In this document: piece after piece, positions 47,501 through 50,136 of the stretch
Layout of the letters: every line of letters starts with the position of its first letter
How positions within the stretch are numbered: the stretch's first letter is position 1
Assembly (NCBI GenBank): GCA_020796225.1
Contig: CM036765.1
Location: forward strand, 32,640,066 to 32,704,065
Direction of reading: 5' to 3'
Length of the DNA stretch: 64,000 nt
Source: Arion vulgaris
Lineage: Eukaryota > Mollusca > Gastropoda > Stylommatophora > Arionidae
The notes under the pieces: generated by a model
Database searches by the model: none
What the model was told of the DNA's origin: nothing
What the model saw: the letters and a program-made list of their open reading frames with translations, nothing else
Made by a program: the position numbers and the translations under genes

Positions 47501-48601
47501 CTATATTTTGTCACAAAGCTTCATTGCAGCTAAGCAATGAGTGCAATTTAAATGGCACAACTTTTAAAAATGAAATGCCTATAATTAAGAAAGACAATTA
47601 ACAGAATACTGAAATGATTCACTAGTTATTTTAATTCTGAAATCACAATACAATAATATGAGACTTCTCAAGTAAATCTGAATAGTGTACGATAAAGATC
47701 GGTCCAATCATTATTGCTGTCTATCGCTGACGAATGGTTCACTTTGGACAGCTAGATCTAGTGTGGGATATTTAATATTACCGTTGATACTCGATACAAA
47801 AGTCAACTGAAAGGAATAAATAATGTTTGAAATATAAAAGAAAATTAAAAATTTGTATTTAGCATTGCTGGATATCGTTGACACAAGTAAAATGACGAAA
47901 AGAATTCACGAGAAGATCGCAAACTGCAGCGGTTGTTATGGACGTCAAAAGCAAACCGGCTTCGTAGCACAGAGAAATGGTAAGTCTGGTAGGTTATTGA
48001 CGCCGTGCAAACATAAATTTGCCTTTAGAAGAGAAAAAATGTTTCTAGTAATGAAAATTTACGAGTAAAGAGAAAGTTAAACTCCCGTTGCACGTAAATA
48101 CGATGTTTATGGGTAGTAACCAAGCGAAATTTTCAAGGTTCCAAAATAATGGTAGTGACCATCGAAAAAATTTCGTTCAAAATAGCTTCTACTTAACATA
48201 TAATCATAGAATTTTCCAGATCTGTAGAATATGTTACAGTTACACGTAGAACAATCGGTTTTACTGTATGAATGACACATATTTCATATGAAGCAATTGT
48301 TTACAAGCTGTTTCATCGATTCGATCGAAAAAACACAATGGCTGACTTGTGTTAAATTTATTTACCGTCACGGACTGCGCTGAAAAAGTAGTGCAAATTA
48401 CTAAAAGAGCGGTATTTCAATGCAAATATGACGCCTTGGCTGACATTCAATCATTATTTCAGTGAACAAATGCAGAACTTACCTGGCTAGTATGTTCCTG
48501 TGTACGTGCATCTTTCGGCCATCTTGTGGGAAAACCATGGTGACATCACAGAAAAGACCTTTAGACCTGAGGTCCTCTAATTGGGGTCCCAGTTCCACCA
48601 T
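10362..48601 (-). CDS. KLHL10: KLHL10-like BTB-BACK-Kelch protein, 11 exons, 600 aa
   Basis: Hand-assembled from 11 exons: 48601-48483, 44418-44322, 42831-42727, 41792-41607, 39505-39286, 35831-35651, 33599-33446, 24716-24524, 19270-19079, 11889-11770 and 10597-10362. All introns are GT-AG and all phases agree, giving 1803 nt and 600 residues; human KLHL10, from memory, is about 608. The order is a BTB domain (about 10-107), a BACK domain (about 108-240), and six kelch blades with double glycines at 282, 331, 378, 425, 472 and 519. The match to KLHL10 rests on pattern and remembered family features such as RPRVPNEVIFVLGGW, APMHSSRCYV and the pre-GG strand spacing. Known role: substrate adaptor for a Cullin-3 ubiquitin ligase in spermatids. 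The common hydrophobic-X-Glu Cullin-3 contact in the BTB domain reads MTA (53-55). Another KLHL paralogue is possible; the gene class is certain. Confidence 0.88.
10371..10376 (-). promoter_or_regulatory. Candidate polyadenylation signal of KLHL10
   Basis: AATAAA on the minus strand, lying inside the last coding codons. Cleavage 10-30 nt later would fall just after the stop, giving an almost absent 3' UTR. This is an inference from sequence only. Confidence 0.35.
10879..11013. repeat. SINE family F6, diverged copy
   Basis: Similar to 60889-61022: both have CTGTA--ACCGCTTTTTT, GGCCGCATGGCT-GTGCAGTCGCC and a T-rich block before GACAGAAAAAA/AACAGAAAAAA. It lies in KLHL10 intron 10. A short 3' fragment with GGTTAACAAGTGGTCGATAT and GAAGAA follows to about 11070, shared with family F3 tails. 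Confidence 0.6.
11014..11769. other. KLHL10 intron 10 remainder
   Basis: Beyond the F6 copy the intron to the exon 10 donor is AT-rich unique sequence. I saw no further element or exon. The same holds for 11890-12457, the start of intron 9. Confidence 0.5.
11770..11889 (-). CDS. KLHL10: KLHL10 exon 10: kelch blade 6, first part
   Basis: Residues 483-522 plus one base. The acceptor is CATCGTCAG, with a weak pyrimidine tract, and the donor is GATG|GTAGGT. It encodes VEKYYPDRGAWFPVKEM, GRSNFAAAV and RIFVVGGYD (519-520). This acceptor is supported because joining it to exon 9 restores RLDEVEKYY in frame. Confidence 0.88.
12458..12590. repeat. Dispersed repeat, pair with 15853-15950
   Basis: Both copies share TTTTGACATTCCTGCA, then GAA--CACTG-TGCGAAA and CCCA-CTGCTAGGTTG, in the same orientation 3.4 kb apart within intron 9. 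The 12.5-kb copy has a local duplication of TTTTGACATTCCTGCACGG. The family is unknown. Confidence 0.7.
12735..13604. repeat. 23-bp minisatellite array C (left part)
   Basis: About 37 units of 23 bp: GCATACTATAAACTACTA plus CAGTG, TAGTG, TAGTA or TAATG. The array lies in KLHL10 intron 9. It is interrupted by a SINE at 13605 and resumes at 13878 with the variant ACCATTAACTACTATAGTGG. Confidence 0.95.
13605..13877 (+). mobile_element. SINE family F1, copy inserted in array C
   Basis: A 273-bp tRNA-derived SINE. The head begins GAGAGCCGCTGTAGCGTAGT (A box) and has the B box GGGTTCAGCTCCC. The body includes CTCAGGTCGACCCAGCCTCA and GGGAAAGTAAAGGCG; the 3' end is GGTTCCTTTACTTTACTT. ATTAACTACTAT flanks both sides (13593-13604 and 13878-13889) as target duplication, although the host array itself repeats this word. 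Confidence 0.9.
13878..13968. repeat. 23-bp minisatellite array C (right part)
   Basis: Four further units carrying the ATTAACTACTATAGTGGCAT variant. They continue array C on the far side of the SINE and end in degenerate copies near 13968. Confidence 0.85.
14126..14455 (-). pseudogene. LINE relic: segment after RNase H domain
   Basis: The minus strand encodes KWLRDHPSDEKEDAYYKLSR then EEQVVIFRLRTGHSRLRYHL, a block that follows RNase H in RNase H-bearing non-LTR retrotransposons. The better copy at 34590-35400 has the matching YYGLSRSEQVAILRLRTCHN. It is truncated at both ends. Confidence 0.7.
14600..15215 (-). pseudogene. LINE relic: C-terminal domain
   Basis: The minus strand encodes ILKHPAIPVETKRHIINAIF, then CLRKAVNKTRRDHIRNEEIR and LKWLSHLVRMNPNTP, and SRPRKKWVDGVTDIL. 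This is the conserved C-terminal domain of LINE polymerases (YGSE-W, RCLR, W-GH--RM, GRP-K-W). Reverse transcriptase motifs are absent and the frame changes near 14985. Confidence 0.8.
15405..15545 (+). repeat. Short element F5 with (AAAC)n tail
   Basis: Contains GGAGTTAATTCTTATTTTTC, TTGGCCTACACGCTCTGATA, CTTAGGTTGAAAGG, GGCTTTAATCCCCTAATAAAC and an (AAAC)n tail. Other copies lie at 51472-51530, 52318-52395 and 52396-52532, with a minus fragment near 19296-19340. The length is about 130 bp. Confidence 0.75.
15853..15950. repeat. Dispersed repeat, second copy
   Basis: Partner of 12458-12590 (TTTTGACATTCCTGCA through CTGCTAGGTTGCAACTTGAA). It lacks the local duplication seen in the first copy. 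Confidence 0.7.
16240..16340. repeat. Dispersed repeat, pair with 61915-62010
   Basis: Shares CAGTGTCCCTTGCCATTCAG and CGAGCCTT plus a following AGAGG block with the copy near 61950. The family is unknown. The rest of 15951-16750 shows nothing else recognisable. Confidence 0.6.
16754..17830 (+). pseudogene. LINE relic with internal 25-bp amplification
   Basis: The plus strand shows reverse transcriptase remains NNRIGIRWALTSVLKDLDKA then DYISLLASRYEDAQMKID; the catalytic FADD is decayed to KADY. Downstream come KNASQIFAKLNNIWKVKGLN and LKTKLKIYKISV. After the array at 17256-17526 follow KLEAFQNKC and GNMEKNWEKS-like remains. The element is frameshifted and truncated. Confidence 0.8.
17256..17526. 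repeat. 25-bp minisatellite within the LINE relic
   Basis: About 11 units of 25 bp (GTGTCACTATATAGTAGTGA plus GCGGA or GTGGA). The unit is the LINE's own codons for the SV-LY-SE-W strand, so coding sequence of the LINE was amplified in place. Confidence 0.9.
18073..18990. repeat. Compound GT minisatellite array
   Basis: About 28 units of GAATGTACCTGCTAATGTA(C/T)TG followed by a (GT)n run of variable length (from about 3 to 13 repeats). It lies in KLHL10 intron 9, ending about 90 bp from the exon 9 donor. Several units carry the variant TAGCTGATAATG. Confidence 0.93.
19079..19270 (-). CDS. KLHL10: KLHL10 exon 9: kelch blades 4 and 5
   Basis: Residues 419-482 plus one base. The acceptor is ATTGTCCAG and the donor GAAG|GTACGT. 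It encodes KVYIAGGFSGTECLNTAES (425-426), NQWTLLTPM, RSGVTVVAF and VYAIGGFNG (472-473). A SINE ends its head only 90 bp upstream of the acceptor, inside intron 8. Confidence 0.93.
19360..19637 (+). mobile_element. SINE family F1, second copy
   Basis: Close relative of 13605-13877. The head is GAGAGCCGCGGTAGCGTAGT, with B box CGGGTTCAATTCCC and the same body and tail. ACAAC(T/C)TTTAA at 19349-19359 and 19638-19648 is the target duplication. It is inserted in KLHL10 intron 8 beside a minus-strand F5 fragment (19296-19340). Confidence 0.92.
19638..20147. other. KLHL10 intron 8 segment with (CT)n
   Basis: AT-rich intron sequence with a (CT)n tract at about 19856-19901. No exon was recognised. 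Confidence 0.5.
20160..20516 (-). mobile_element. SINE-like element F3 variant with (GA)n tail
   Basis: Minus orientation: the head at 20516 reads CGTGGTTACCGGGGCCCAAA, followed by AGAACCACTGTTACCTGCCA and GCATGTCGTAAGAAGCGACT. A different body follows, and a (CT)n run on the plus strand forms the tail. AACCGATTGTTC at 20148-20159 and 20517-20528 is a perfect 12-bp target duplication. Confidence 0.9.
20529..20855. other. Unique intron 8 sequence
   Basis: About 330 bp before array D. I see weak LINE-like TTCTTCTTGG text on the minus strand but nothing I can assign. Confidence 0.4.
20868..22590. repeat. 29-bp minisatellite array D
   Basis: About 59 units of 29 bp (CTGTACTGTTAACTCCTG plus TCTCACGAGCA). 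Most units are identical; the first few have CTGCTAACTCC. Scrambled stretches occur at about 21073-21110, 21168-21195, 21238-21262, 21668-21692 and 22408-22590. The array lies in KLHL10 intron 8. Confidence 0.95.
22612..23698. repeat. 40-bp minisatellite array E
   Basis: About 27 units of 40 bp (CCGCCCACTTTGCACAACAT plus AAACTTTGTAACGCCCCACA). The length is not a multiple of three, so all three minus-strand frames are open, up to 379 codons. These are array artefacts. Occasional units lose or gain one or two bases in the C run. Confidence 0.95.
23708..24086. mobile_element. Possible hAT-type MITE or terminal fragment
   Basis: The right end read on the minus strand starts CAGTGTTTCCTAAAGTGGGC, typical of hAT termini. 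The left end CAGTTTGCCAACGCCCCCTC could be the other terminus. The interior is AT-rich without coding. The 8-bp flanks (CATTATAA and GTCTAAAC) do not match as a target duplication, so only the right end is reasonably supported. Confidence 0.4.
24087..24523. other. KLHL10 intron 8, part next to exon 8
   Basis: Sequence between the hAT-like end and the exon 8 donor. It has a faint minus-strand LINE-like stretch near 24310-24440 that I cannot assign. No further exon is needed for the gene. Confidence 0.4.
24524..24716 (-). CDS. KLHL10: KLHL10 exon 8: kelch blade 3
   Basis: Residues 355-418 plus one base. The acceptor is TTTACTACCAG and the donor GATG|GTAAGTAC. It encodes IAPMHSSRCYVCAAEV, YIYACGGFDG (378-379), VERYCPIKNQW and RSDAGACGVD. 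The APMHS-RCYV stretch is one of the strongest KLHL10-like signals. The upstream intron is 8.7 kb and holds the 54-bp array. Confidence 0.92.
24862..25080 (-). pseudogene. LINE 3' end relic with (GAA)n tail
   Basis: The minus strand encodes GRPRKRWLDGVAESCQREK, the last conserved block of a LINE polymerase, then decayed sequence and a (GAA)n tail at 24862-24880. It lies in KLHL10 intron 7. Confidence 0.65.
25375..25640 (+). mobile_element. SINE-like element F3b
   Basis: Begins near CCTGTGTTGCTGGGGCCCGG and contains GCATGTCGTAAGAGGC, GGATGTGCTGGCCTACT, CAATCGCTCTTAGGCTCGGA and the tail GTGGTTAACAAATGGTCGAT then GAAGAAGAAA. A close relative is at 39670-39908. It lies in KLHL10 intron 7. Confidence 0.75.
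25655..26120. repeat. Two short direct duplications
   Basis: GTATATAGAAATTAATATGA is tandemly duplicated at about 25660-25715. A block with AGTTCAAACATATACAAACA and CATTTCTAGC is duplicated at about 26030-26076 and 26078-26120. Nothing else was recognised. Confidence 0.7.
26140..27900 (+). pseudogene. LINE reverse transcriptase relic, longest in the window
   Basis: The order on the plus strand is RWAEHFEEILNRPDPP, EVKEAIHSLINNKAAGDDNI, QWKKGIIVKIPKKGDL, REEQAGFRPGRSCLDQIITL, FIDFKKAFDSL, GVKQGCILSPLMFRVAIDWV, the catalytic DFADDIALLSRN, NPNICQRE, then IMNIKWNEFRKSDEIRDMS and RRWRYVGHILRRN and a (ATT)n tail at 27877-27897. This is an endonuclease-type non-LTR polymerase from the region before RT to its 3' end. 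At least five frame changes and stops disable it. It lies in KLHL10 intron 7. Confidence 0.92.
28150..31265. repeat. 54-bp minisatellite array F
   Basis: About 57 units of 54 bp (AACACAGATATCAAAACTAC, CATTTACACATATA, then ATATCACAGACATCTACACT or GTAGTACAG/GTAGCACAG variants). Because 54 is a multiple of three, the plus strand stays open for 1041 codons (18-residue QTSTLTQISKLPFTHIVV) and the minus strand for 687. It lies in KLHL10 intron 7 and has ordered blocks of 8 and 10 units. I do not call a protein. Confidence 0.95.
31270..31775 (-). pseudogene. LINE 3' relic with zinc-finger-like tail
   Basis: The minus strand encodes WTEKNRFMSLKCFNIDTTCW, EFLAQDRQMWRYNHTRGTRI and EAQRKRAARK, then a frame change and CSRIGIYSHLRTHTKEV. 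The last block is a degenerate C2H2-like tail that I associate with molluscan and other invertebrate LINEs from memory. The tail ends in ATGATGACGACGAATGATG. Confidence 0.75.
31820..32058 (-). mobile_element. SINE family F4, well preserved
   Basis: The minus-strand head GGTCTCTGTGGCTGAGTGG (A box) and the B box GGGTTCGAATCC are near-perfect polymerase III promoter words. The body contains GGAGTTCGTGCTTTGTGCAA and CCATTTCTGCGGAGAG. It is not a tRNA gene, because no acceptor stem closes around the head. Confidence 0.85.
32189..32645 (+). pseudogene. LINE C-terminal relic with (ATAAC)n tail
   Basis: The plus strand encodes NRTDIINAVRSHLCGMCES, ERVRELGVKFGHARQCRLRG and NQFLMGTVEQMDF. It shares its pattern with 50481-50843 (SDILNALIECG, RLQELGLKIGVAR, GTVSRW), so one retroelement family is inferred. 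It ends in CATAACATAACATAACATAA. Confidence 0.6.
32705..33300 (-). pseudogene. LINE 3' end relic with internal 32-bp tandem repeat
   Basis: The same family as 26140-27900. The minus strand encodes INAFENRCLRKIMNIKWNEF, RSDEIRDMSGQPLVTTVI and RRWRYVGHTLRRNDQRI to SSMDEI, with a (TAATAA)n end at 32705-32720. At 33118-33290 the codons for NPNICQRE/ILTYASESW are repeated about five times. Confidence 0.9.
33118..33290. repeat. 32-bp tandem repeat within the LINE relic
   Basis: CAACTCTCGCTGGCATATGT plus TAGGATTGATA is repeated five times; the first unit is longer because it includes CATTTTC. The unit is LINE coding sequence for the conserved Y-SE-W strand. It ends about 155 bp from the exon 7 donor. 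Confidence 0.92.
33446..33599 (-). CDS. KLHL10: KLHL10 exon 7: kelch blade 2
   Basis: Residues 304-354. The acceptor is TGATCTTACAG and the donor TCAGAG|GTAGTAATG. It encodes SLAYHAMVTVEQTLYVIGGY (double glycine 331-332), then LNSAKKFEPLTKTW, a standard kelch repeat. Confidence 0.9.
33768..33864. repeat. 24-bp tandem repeat, four units
   Basis: CACGGCCCCCATTGCCTAGC plus CCAG is repeated four times in KLHL10 intron 6. It is GC-rich compared with its surroundings and its units are nearly identical. Confidence 0.95.
34140..34350 (-). mobile_element. SINE family F7 body, headless
   Basis: On the minus strand TATTTTCCAGAGATCCCTGA, TCTCAGTGT, TATCGGAGACAGACGATAAA and GAGCACGTAAAAGAAC match the body after the 42-bp A-box array at 57650-57820. 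The tRNA-like head is missing. A further diverged copy lies at 37615-37710. Confidence 0.7.
34590..35400 (+). pseudogene. LINE relic with RNase H domain
   Basis: The plus strand encodes YRADAIRTAAEMILERR, VVIFTDALSVITALKS (an RNase H acidic site), a frame change, then TVIQWIPSHCNISGNEHADT with the H and D active-site residues, YYGLSRSEQVAILRLRTCHN, and CPCKKADMTTEHVLQECQL. The RNase H plus zinc-knuckle-like end fits a Jockey- or I-like non-LTR element. Two or more frameshifts are present. It lies in KLHL10 intron 6. Confidence 0.85.
35440..35474. repeat. (GA)n microsatellite
   Basis: A pure (GA)n tract of about 35 bp in intron 6, downstream of the RNase H LINE relic. Confidence 0.95.
35651..35831 (-). 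CDS. KLHL10: KLHL10 exon 6: linker and kelch blade 1
   Basis: Residues 243-303. The acceptor is CGTCGCAG and the donor AAATG|GTAATG. The linker is followed by RPRVPNEVIFVLGGW, with the first kelch double glycine at 282-283, and METYDNRVDKW. The final Trp codon is split with exon 7. Confidence 0.9.
35832..37044. other. KLHL10 intron 5, left part
   Basis: Contains a (CT)n tract at about 36118-36180 and AT-rich unique sequence. Short open frames have no recognisable domain. I saw no missing exon; none is required. Confidence 0.5.
37045..37440 (-). pseudogene. LINE 3' relic beside a (CT)n tract
   Basis: The minus strand encodes ETTWRRTVDRN-like and MNHSWNTTQRTAKIREELRA then FVTVLSAKS, the end of a common LINE polymerase (RRTVE-E, W------A--R--WR-FV-AL). 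A (CT)n tract fills 37045-37160. Sequence near 36960-37020 may be another fragment. Confidence 0.7.
38307..38610. repeat. 102-bp tandem triplication inside LINE coding sequence
   Basis: Three near-identical copies starting AAATAAAATGCCTGCAGAAA and ending ATACCACAGCTAAAG, differing at about one base each. The unit is LINE coding sequence and a multiple of three, so the frame would have been kept. Confidence 0.95.
38702..38953 (+). mobile_element. SINE-like element F3
   Basis: Begins GCCCGAGTGGTTACCGGGGC and contains AATAGAACCACTG, GCATGTCGTAAGAG, GGATGCACGTGTCCTAAACG, CACAAAGAGTGATTAA and an AAAGAAGAAGAAG tail. AATGGTTTC at 38693-38701 and 38954-38962 is the target duplication. It is nested in a LINE relic. 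Confidence 0.9.
39104..39157. repeat. (GATA/GACA)n microsatellite
   Basis: A mixed GATA and GACA tract next to exon 5, ending about 130 bp from its donor. Confidence 0.95.
39286..39505 (-). CDS. KLHL10: KLHL10 exon 5: BACK domain, second half
   Basis: Residues 170-242 plus one base. It encodes ILRADALIIDTEDYACSSVL, then KWVDF, LPQLLRSVRLGLVS and a variable linker. The acceptor CTAATAG at 39506 is preferred over CTCAG eight bases further in, because only the former keeps the frame from exon 4 (DELVQ then ILRAD). The donor is AAAAAG|GTACC. Confidence 0.85.
39665..39908 (+). mobile_element. SINE-like element F3b, second copy
   Basis: Close relative of 25375-25640 (GGATGTGATGGCCTACTAGT, CAATCGCTCTTAGGCTCGGA, GTGGTTAACAAGTGGTCGAT then GAAGAAGAAG). 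It lies in KLHL10 intron 4. Confidence 0.75.
40588..41468. repeat. 50-bp minisatellite array G
   Basis: About 17-18 units of 50 bp (GTCTGTGTGTACAAACGTTC, TAAAGTATGTTGCTGTTTGT, ATATTTGGTT). Very homogeneous. It lies in KLHL10 intron 4 and ends about 140 bp before exon 4, followed by a (GT)n and GAGAGA tract at 41518-41576. Confidence 0.95.
41607..41792 (-). CDS. KLHL10: KLHL10 exon 4: BACK domain, first half
   Basis: Residues 108-169, 62 codons, phase 0 at both ends. The acceptor is GGCCACAG and the donor CAG|GTCAGA. It encodes VCEDFLLEHMNTDNAIGI, then an amphipathic helix region ending FLQLTPDELVQ. This is the C--FL------N-igI--fa pattern of BACK domains, the part that shapes the Cullin-3 groove and links to the kelch propeller. 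Confidence 0.9.
41905..42046. repeat. Inverted pair of F7 SINE heads
   Basis: Plus strand 41908-41967 reads GTCTCTGTGTCGTCGAGGTT and TTCGCTCCCTCGTG. Directly after it the minus strand carries the same head again (GTAGAGGTTAGGTGCTCGCC at about 42045-42020, GGCTCCCTCGTGAA at its end). The two face each other and could fold. They lie in KLHL10 intron 3. Confidence 0.7.
42047..42726. other. KLHL10 intron 3 remainder
   Basis: AT-rich, with no element recognised. The interval 42832-43260 in intron 2 is a degenerate ACAGACAGA/AACAAACA-rich sequence without a clear unit. Confidence 0.45.
42727..42831 (-). CDS. KLHL10: KLHL10 exon 3: BTB C-terminus
   Basis: Residues 73-107, exactly 35 codons, phase 0 at both ends (TTATTCACAG acceptor, AAG|GTATGG donor). 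It encodes AIVQFAYTHKANL, then a helix with IIVTADRLNVLGLLK, the usual end of a BTB domain (YaYTg--l then l-aA--Lq---l). Confidence 0.9.
43262..43475 (-). pseudogene. LINE 3' relic with 31-bp duplication and (ATG)n tail
   Basis: The minus strand encodes ECLEKIILERMVPGRRKRG, PRRRWVQDVIDNLRITAADA and TSYLMMMI from a GATGATGATGAT tail. The WVQDVIDN segment is duplicated in tandem (TGTCAATGACATCTTGCACC at about 43368 and 43399). It is the same family as 62385-62680. Confidence 0.75.
43534..43746 (-). mobile_element. SINE family F2, minus copy
   Basis: The minus-strand head is GCCCGCCTGCCCAGCGTGTT, with GCGTTGGACTACGGGTGAC, B box GCGGGTTCAATTCTG and body GAACTGAAGGGTTACGATGT, and a poly(A) tail (poly(T) at 43534-43548). 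ATTGTATGCT at 43524-43533 and 43747-43756 is a perfect target duplication. It lies in KLHL10 intron 2. Confidence 0.93.
44035..44215. repeat. 83-bp tandem duplication
   Basis: Two copies of a block containing AACACAAACATAACAAACAG and CAGAAACACGGAACAGAAAC, offset by about 83 bp. They lie about 110 bp before the exon 2 donor in intron 2. Confidence 0.85.
44322..44418 (-). CDS. KLHL10: KLHL10 exon 2: BTB middle
   Basis: Residues 40-72. The acceptor AAATCAG follows a strong pyrimidine tract and the donor is GGAG|GTATGT. It encodes CSQYFRTLFTFNMTASAH and the BTB core EVEIPGVTYSDME, matching the family pattern S-YF-alF and the sheet before the last BTB helices. Confidence 0.88.
44565..44650. repeat. 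Short tandem duplication
   Basis: ACTACTTTCGTTTGCACATT plus CTATACCAAC is present twice in a row with a partial third. The following 44651-45640 is unique intron 1 sequence with nothing recognised. Confidence 0.85.
45955..46206 (-). other. Exon-like open frame in the left arm
   Basis: Encodes MTKVIHEKIANCSGCYGRQK then QTGFVAQRNG, followed by AAATGGTAAGTCTGG, which looks like a splice donor. Upstream TTGTATTTAG looks like an acceptor. The mirror copy is at 47853-48068. I recognise no domain. It may be a captured exon or a chance frame. Confidence 0.3.
47853..48068 (+). other. Exon-like open frame in the right arm
   Basis: Mirror copy of the left-arm frame (MTKRIHEKIANCSGCYGRQK, QTGFVAQRNG), with the same acceptor-like and donor-like words. 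The peptides differ mainly after the donor-like site. Both frames read outward from the loop. Confidence 0.3.
48483..48601 (-). CDS. KLHL10: KLHL10 exon 1: start and BTB N-terminus
   Basis: Encodes residues 1-39 plus two bases. It starts MVELGPQLEDLRSKG and continues with the BTB signature LFCDVTMVF and HVHRNILA. The ATG has G at -3 and G at +4, and an in-frame TGA lies six codons upstream (48619-48617), so this is the first usable start if there is no upstream coding exon. The donor is CCAG|GTAAGTTCT, leaving phase 2 (AG), which joins to C in exon 2 to make Ser. Confidence 0.85.
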
Positions 48602-48619
48602 TGCGCATGCCCAGCTTCA
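48602..48619 (-). promoter_or_regulatory. Upstream stop and NRF1-like GC box at the KLHL10 start
   Basis: Directly before the ATG the minus strand reads GGGCATGCGCA, a partial match to the palindromic NRF1 site (GCGCATGCGC). An in-frame TGA at 48619-48617 closes the frame upstream. The sequence further upstream is AT-rich. This may be promoter or 5' UTR; no transcription start was identified. Confidence 0.3.
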
Positions 48620-49439
48620 GATAATATTATTAATAAATATATTGAGACAAACAATATTAACATCATATATATTAATGTATTAAAATAACGAAAGCGAGGG
48701 GGAATCGACATGAAGAGAATTTAATCCAAATGGAAGCATAACAATAAAAGCTCGTGAACTAACAAACATGTAGACGACACAGAGAAATGTTGCAGAAAGA
48801 AAACAATATGTACAGAAACGAACAGAGAAGAGAAACAAAGAGAGAAATGTATATGGGAACAGAAATTAACAATCAACATCGATAAAATGTGAGACCACGG
48901 TTTTTTAAATTAAAAAAACAGTTTTAAAATATGAGTTTAAAATCCGAAATTATATGTAACCTCCGAGCAAATATCACCTGCAACACTAAGGTGGGGGACC
49001 GGGGGACATCACACGTGTAAGTTTAGCTTTAGTTTTCCGAGATATCAATCATTTGAGCGTGTGCTCTTTGACCTGACGCCGTGGTAGGAGCAAACAGTTC
49101 TATTTGAATTTCGCTGCCGTATCGCGAGAAAGTTTTCTCAACTTCTGGGTAAAGGGGATAGATACTTGCTGCAAATATGTCCAGGGCATGCGACATATTC
49201 TCTCGGACTATAAGTGTCATCAAAACAGTATTTTTATGTCAGGGAAATAACACATAAACAAATATCACTTTCATTGGTAAACATCTAACACCAGTTCACA
49301 AATGTTACTATTTTGTGTCCATAGTCGCTGCTAGTCTTTCCCGTTGGTGAAGAAAACAACGCAAGATAGGTAGTGCTGTCACTAAATTCGACAAACTATC
49401 GAAGAGAGCGAGGGACAACACAAAATTAAACATTTCAGA
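48602..49439. other. Upstream flank of KLHL10
   Basis: AT-rich sequence with no recognised exon. An open frame at 49029-49223 (minus) has no motif I know. This region should hold the promoter if exon 1 is complete. Confidence 0.4.
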
Positions 49440-49631
49440 CGGAGATTCAGATCGATCTTGCCTGTGTAATTAGTAACTCATACTATATGGCTCAGAAACA
49501 TGGACAGTCTACTCAAGACATGAGAGGAGACGTAACATCTTTCAATGTCTCCGCAAAATGATACAAATCGGAAGTACTACAACGTGGGCACTTGCCATCC
49601 ATCATGGGAATACCATGGGCAGTAGAAGACT

Positions 49632-49888
49632 TCTTCTTCTTCTTCTTTGCGTTCATTCTTTACGACTAATTTTAATCATTCTTTGTGATATGTTTGATCT
49701 TTGCCAAGAACATGTATACGTTGCACATTCGTTTGGTAGGCCCCTAAACGCATAGACTTCTACAGTTTAGGACACATGCATCCGATTTCAGCCAAACCTT
49801 CACAGTCGCCTCTTACGACATGCGTGACAGGTAACAGTGGTTCTATTCTTTACACCTCAAATATGGGCCCCGGTAACCACTCGGGTGA
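49632..49888 (-). mobile_element. SINE-like element F3, minus copy
   Basis: Minus orientation with the AAGAAGAAGAAG tail at 49632. The head CACCCGAGTGGTTACCGGGG is at 49888. AGTAGAAGACT at 49621-49631 and 49889-49899 is an 11-bp target duplication. Confidence 0.92.
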
Positions 49889-50136
49889 AGTAGAAGACTA
49901 AGGTGACTGTGGCATGTGAGAAGAATGGAAAATTGCTGCATACCCCAACAGGTGCTGTTTTGTGAACTTTCAGAAGAAAAGAGGTTTCAATGCAGACACT
50001 GCTCAGATTTAAGAAAATCTGCAACGCCTCAGTGATGAACTCGGAAAAACTAGCAGATGGTCGAATTGTATGGAAAACAACATTACGCAATGGTGCAGAA
50101 TATTTTGAAGAGAAACTTAGGGATGAGCTTGAAAGC

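Larger units (their letters stand above)
45643..48413. repeat. Long inverted repeat, about 1-kb arms, in KLHL10 intron 1
   Basis: The left arm is about 45643-46648, the loop about 46649-47392 and the right arm about 47393-48413. The outer ends read ACCGCTCTTTTAGTAATTTG on the plus (left) and minus (right) strands. Arms differ by scattered substitutions plus a 27-bp tandem duplication in the left arm (CTATGATTATATGTTAAGTA) and a roughly 40-bp insertion in the right arm near 48065-48105. Even the loop shows faint inverted similarity (AATAATTTACCA). No clear target duplication was found. It could be a foldback element or an inverted duplication. Confidence 0.93.

Noticed and set aside
49029..49223. 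64-codon minus frame as an upstream KLHL10 exon
   Set aside because: No BTB or other similarity, no matching splice donor in phase with exon 1, and exon 1 has its own ATG with an upstream stop.
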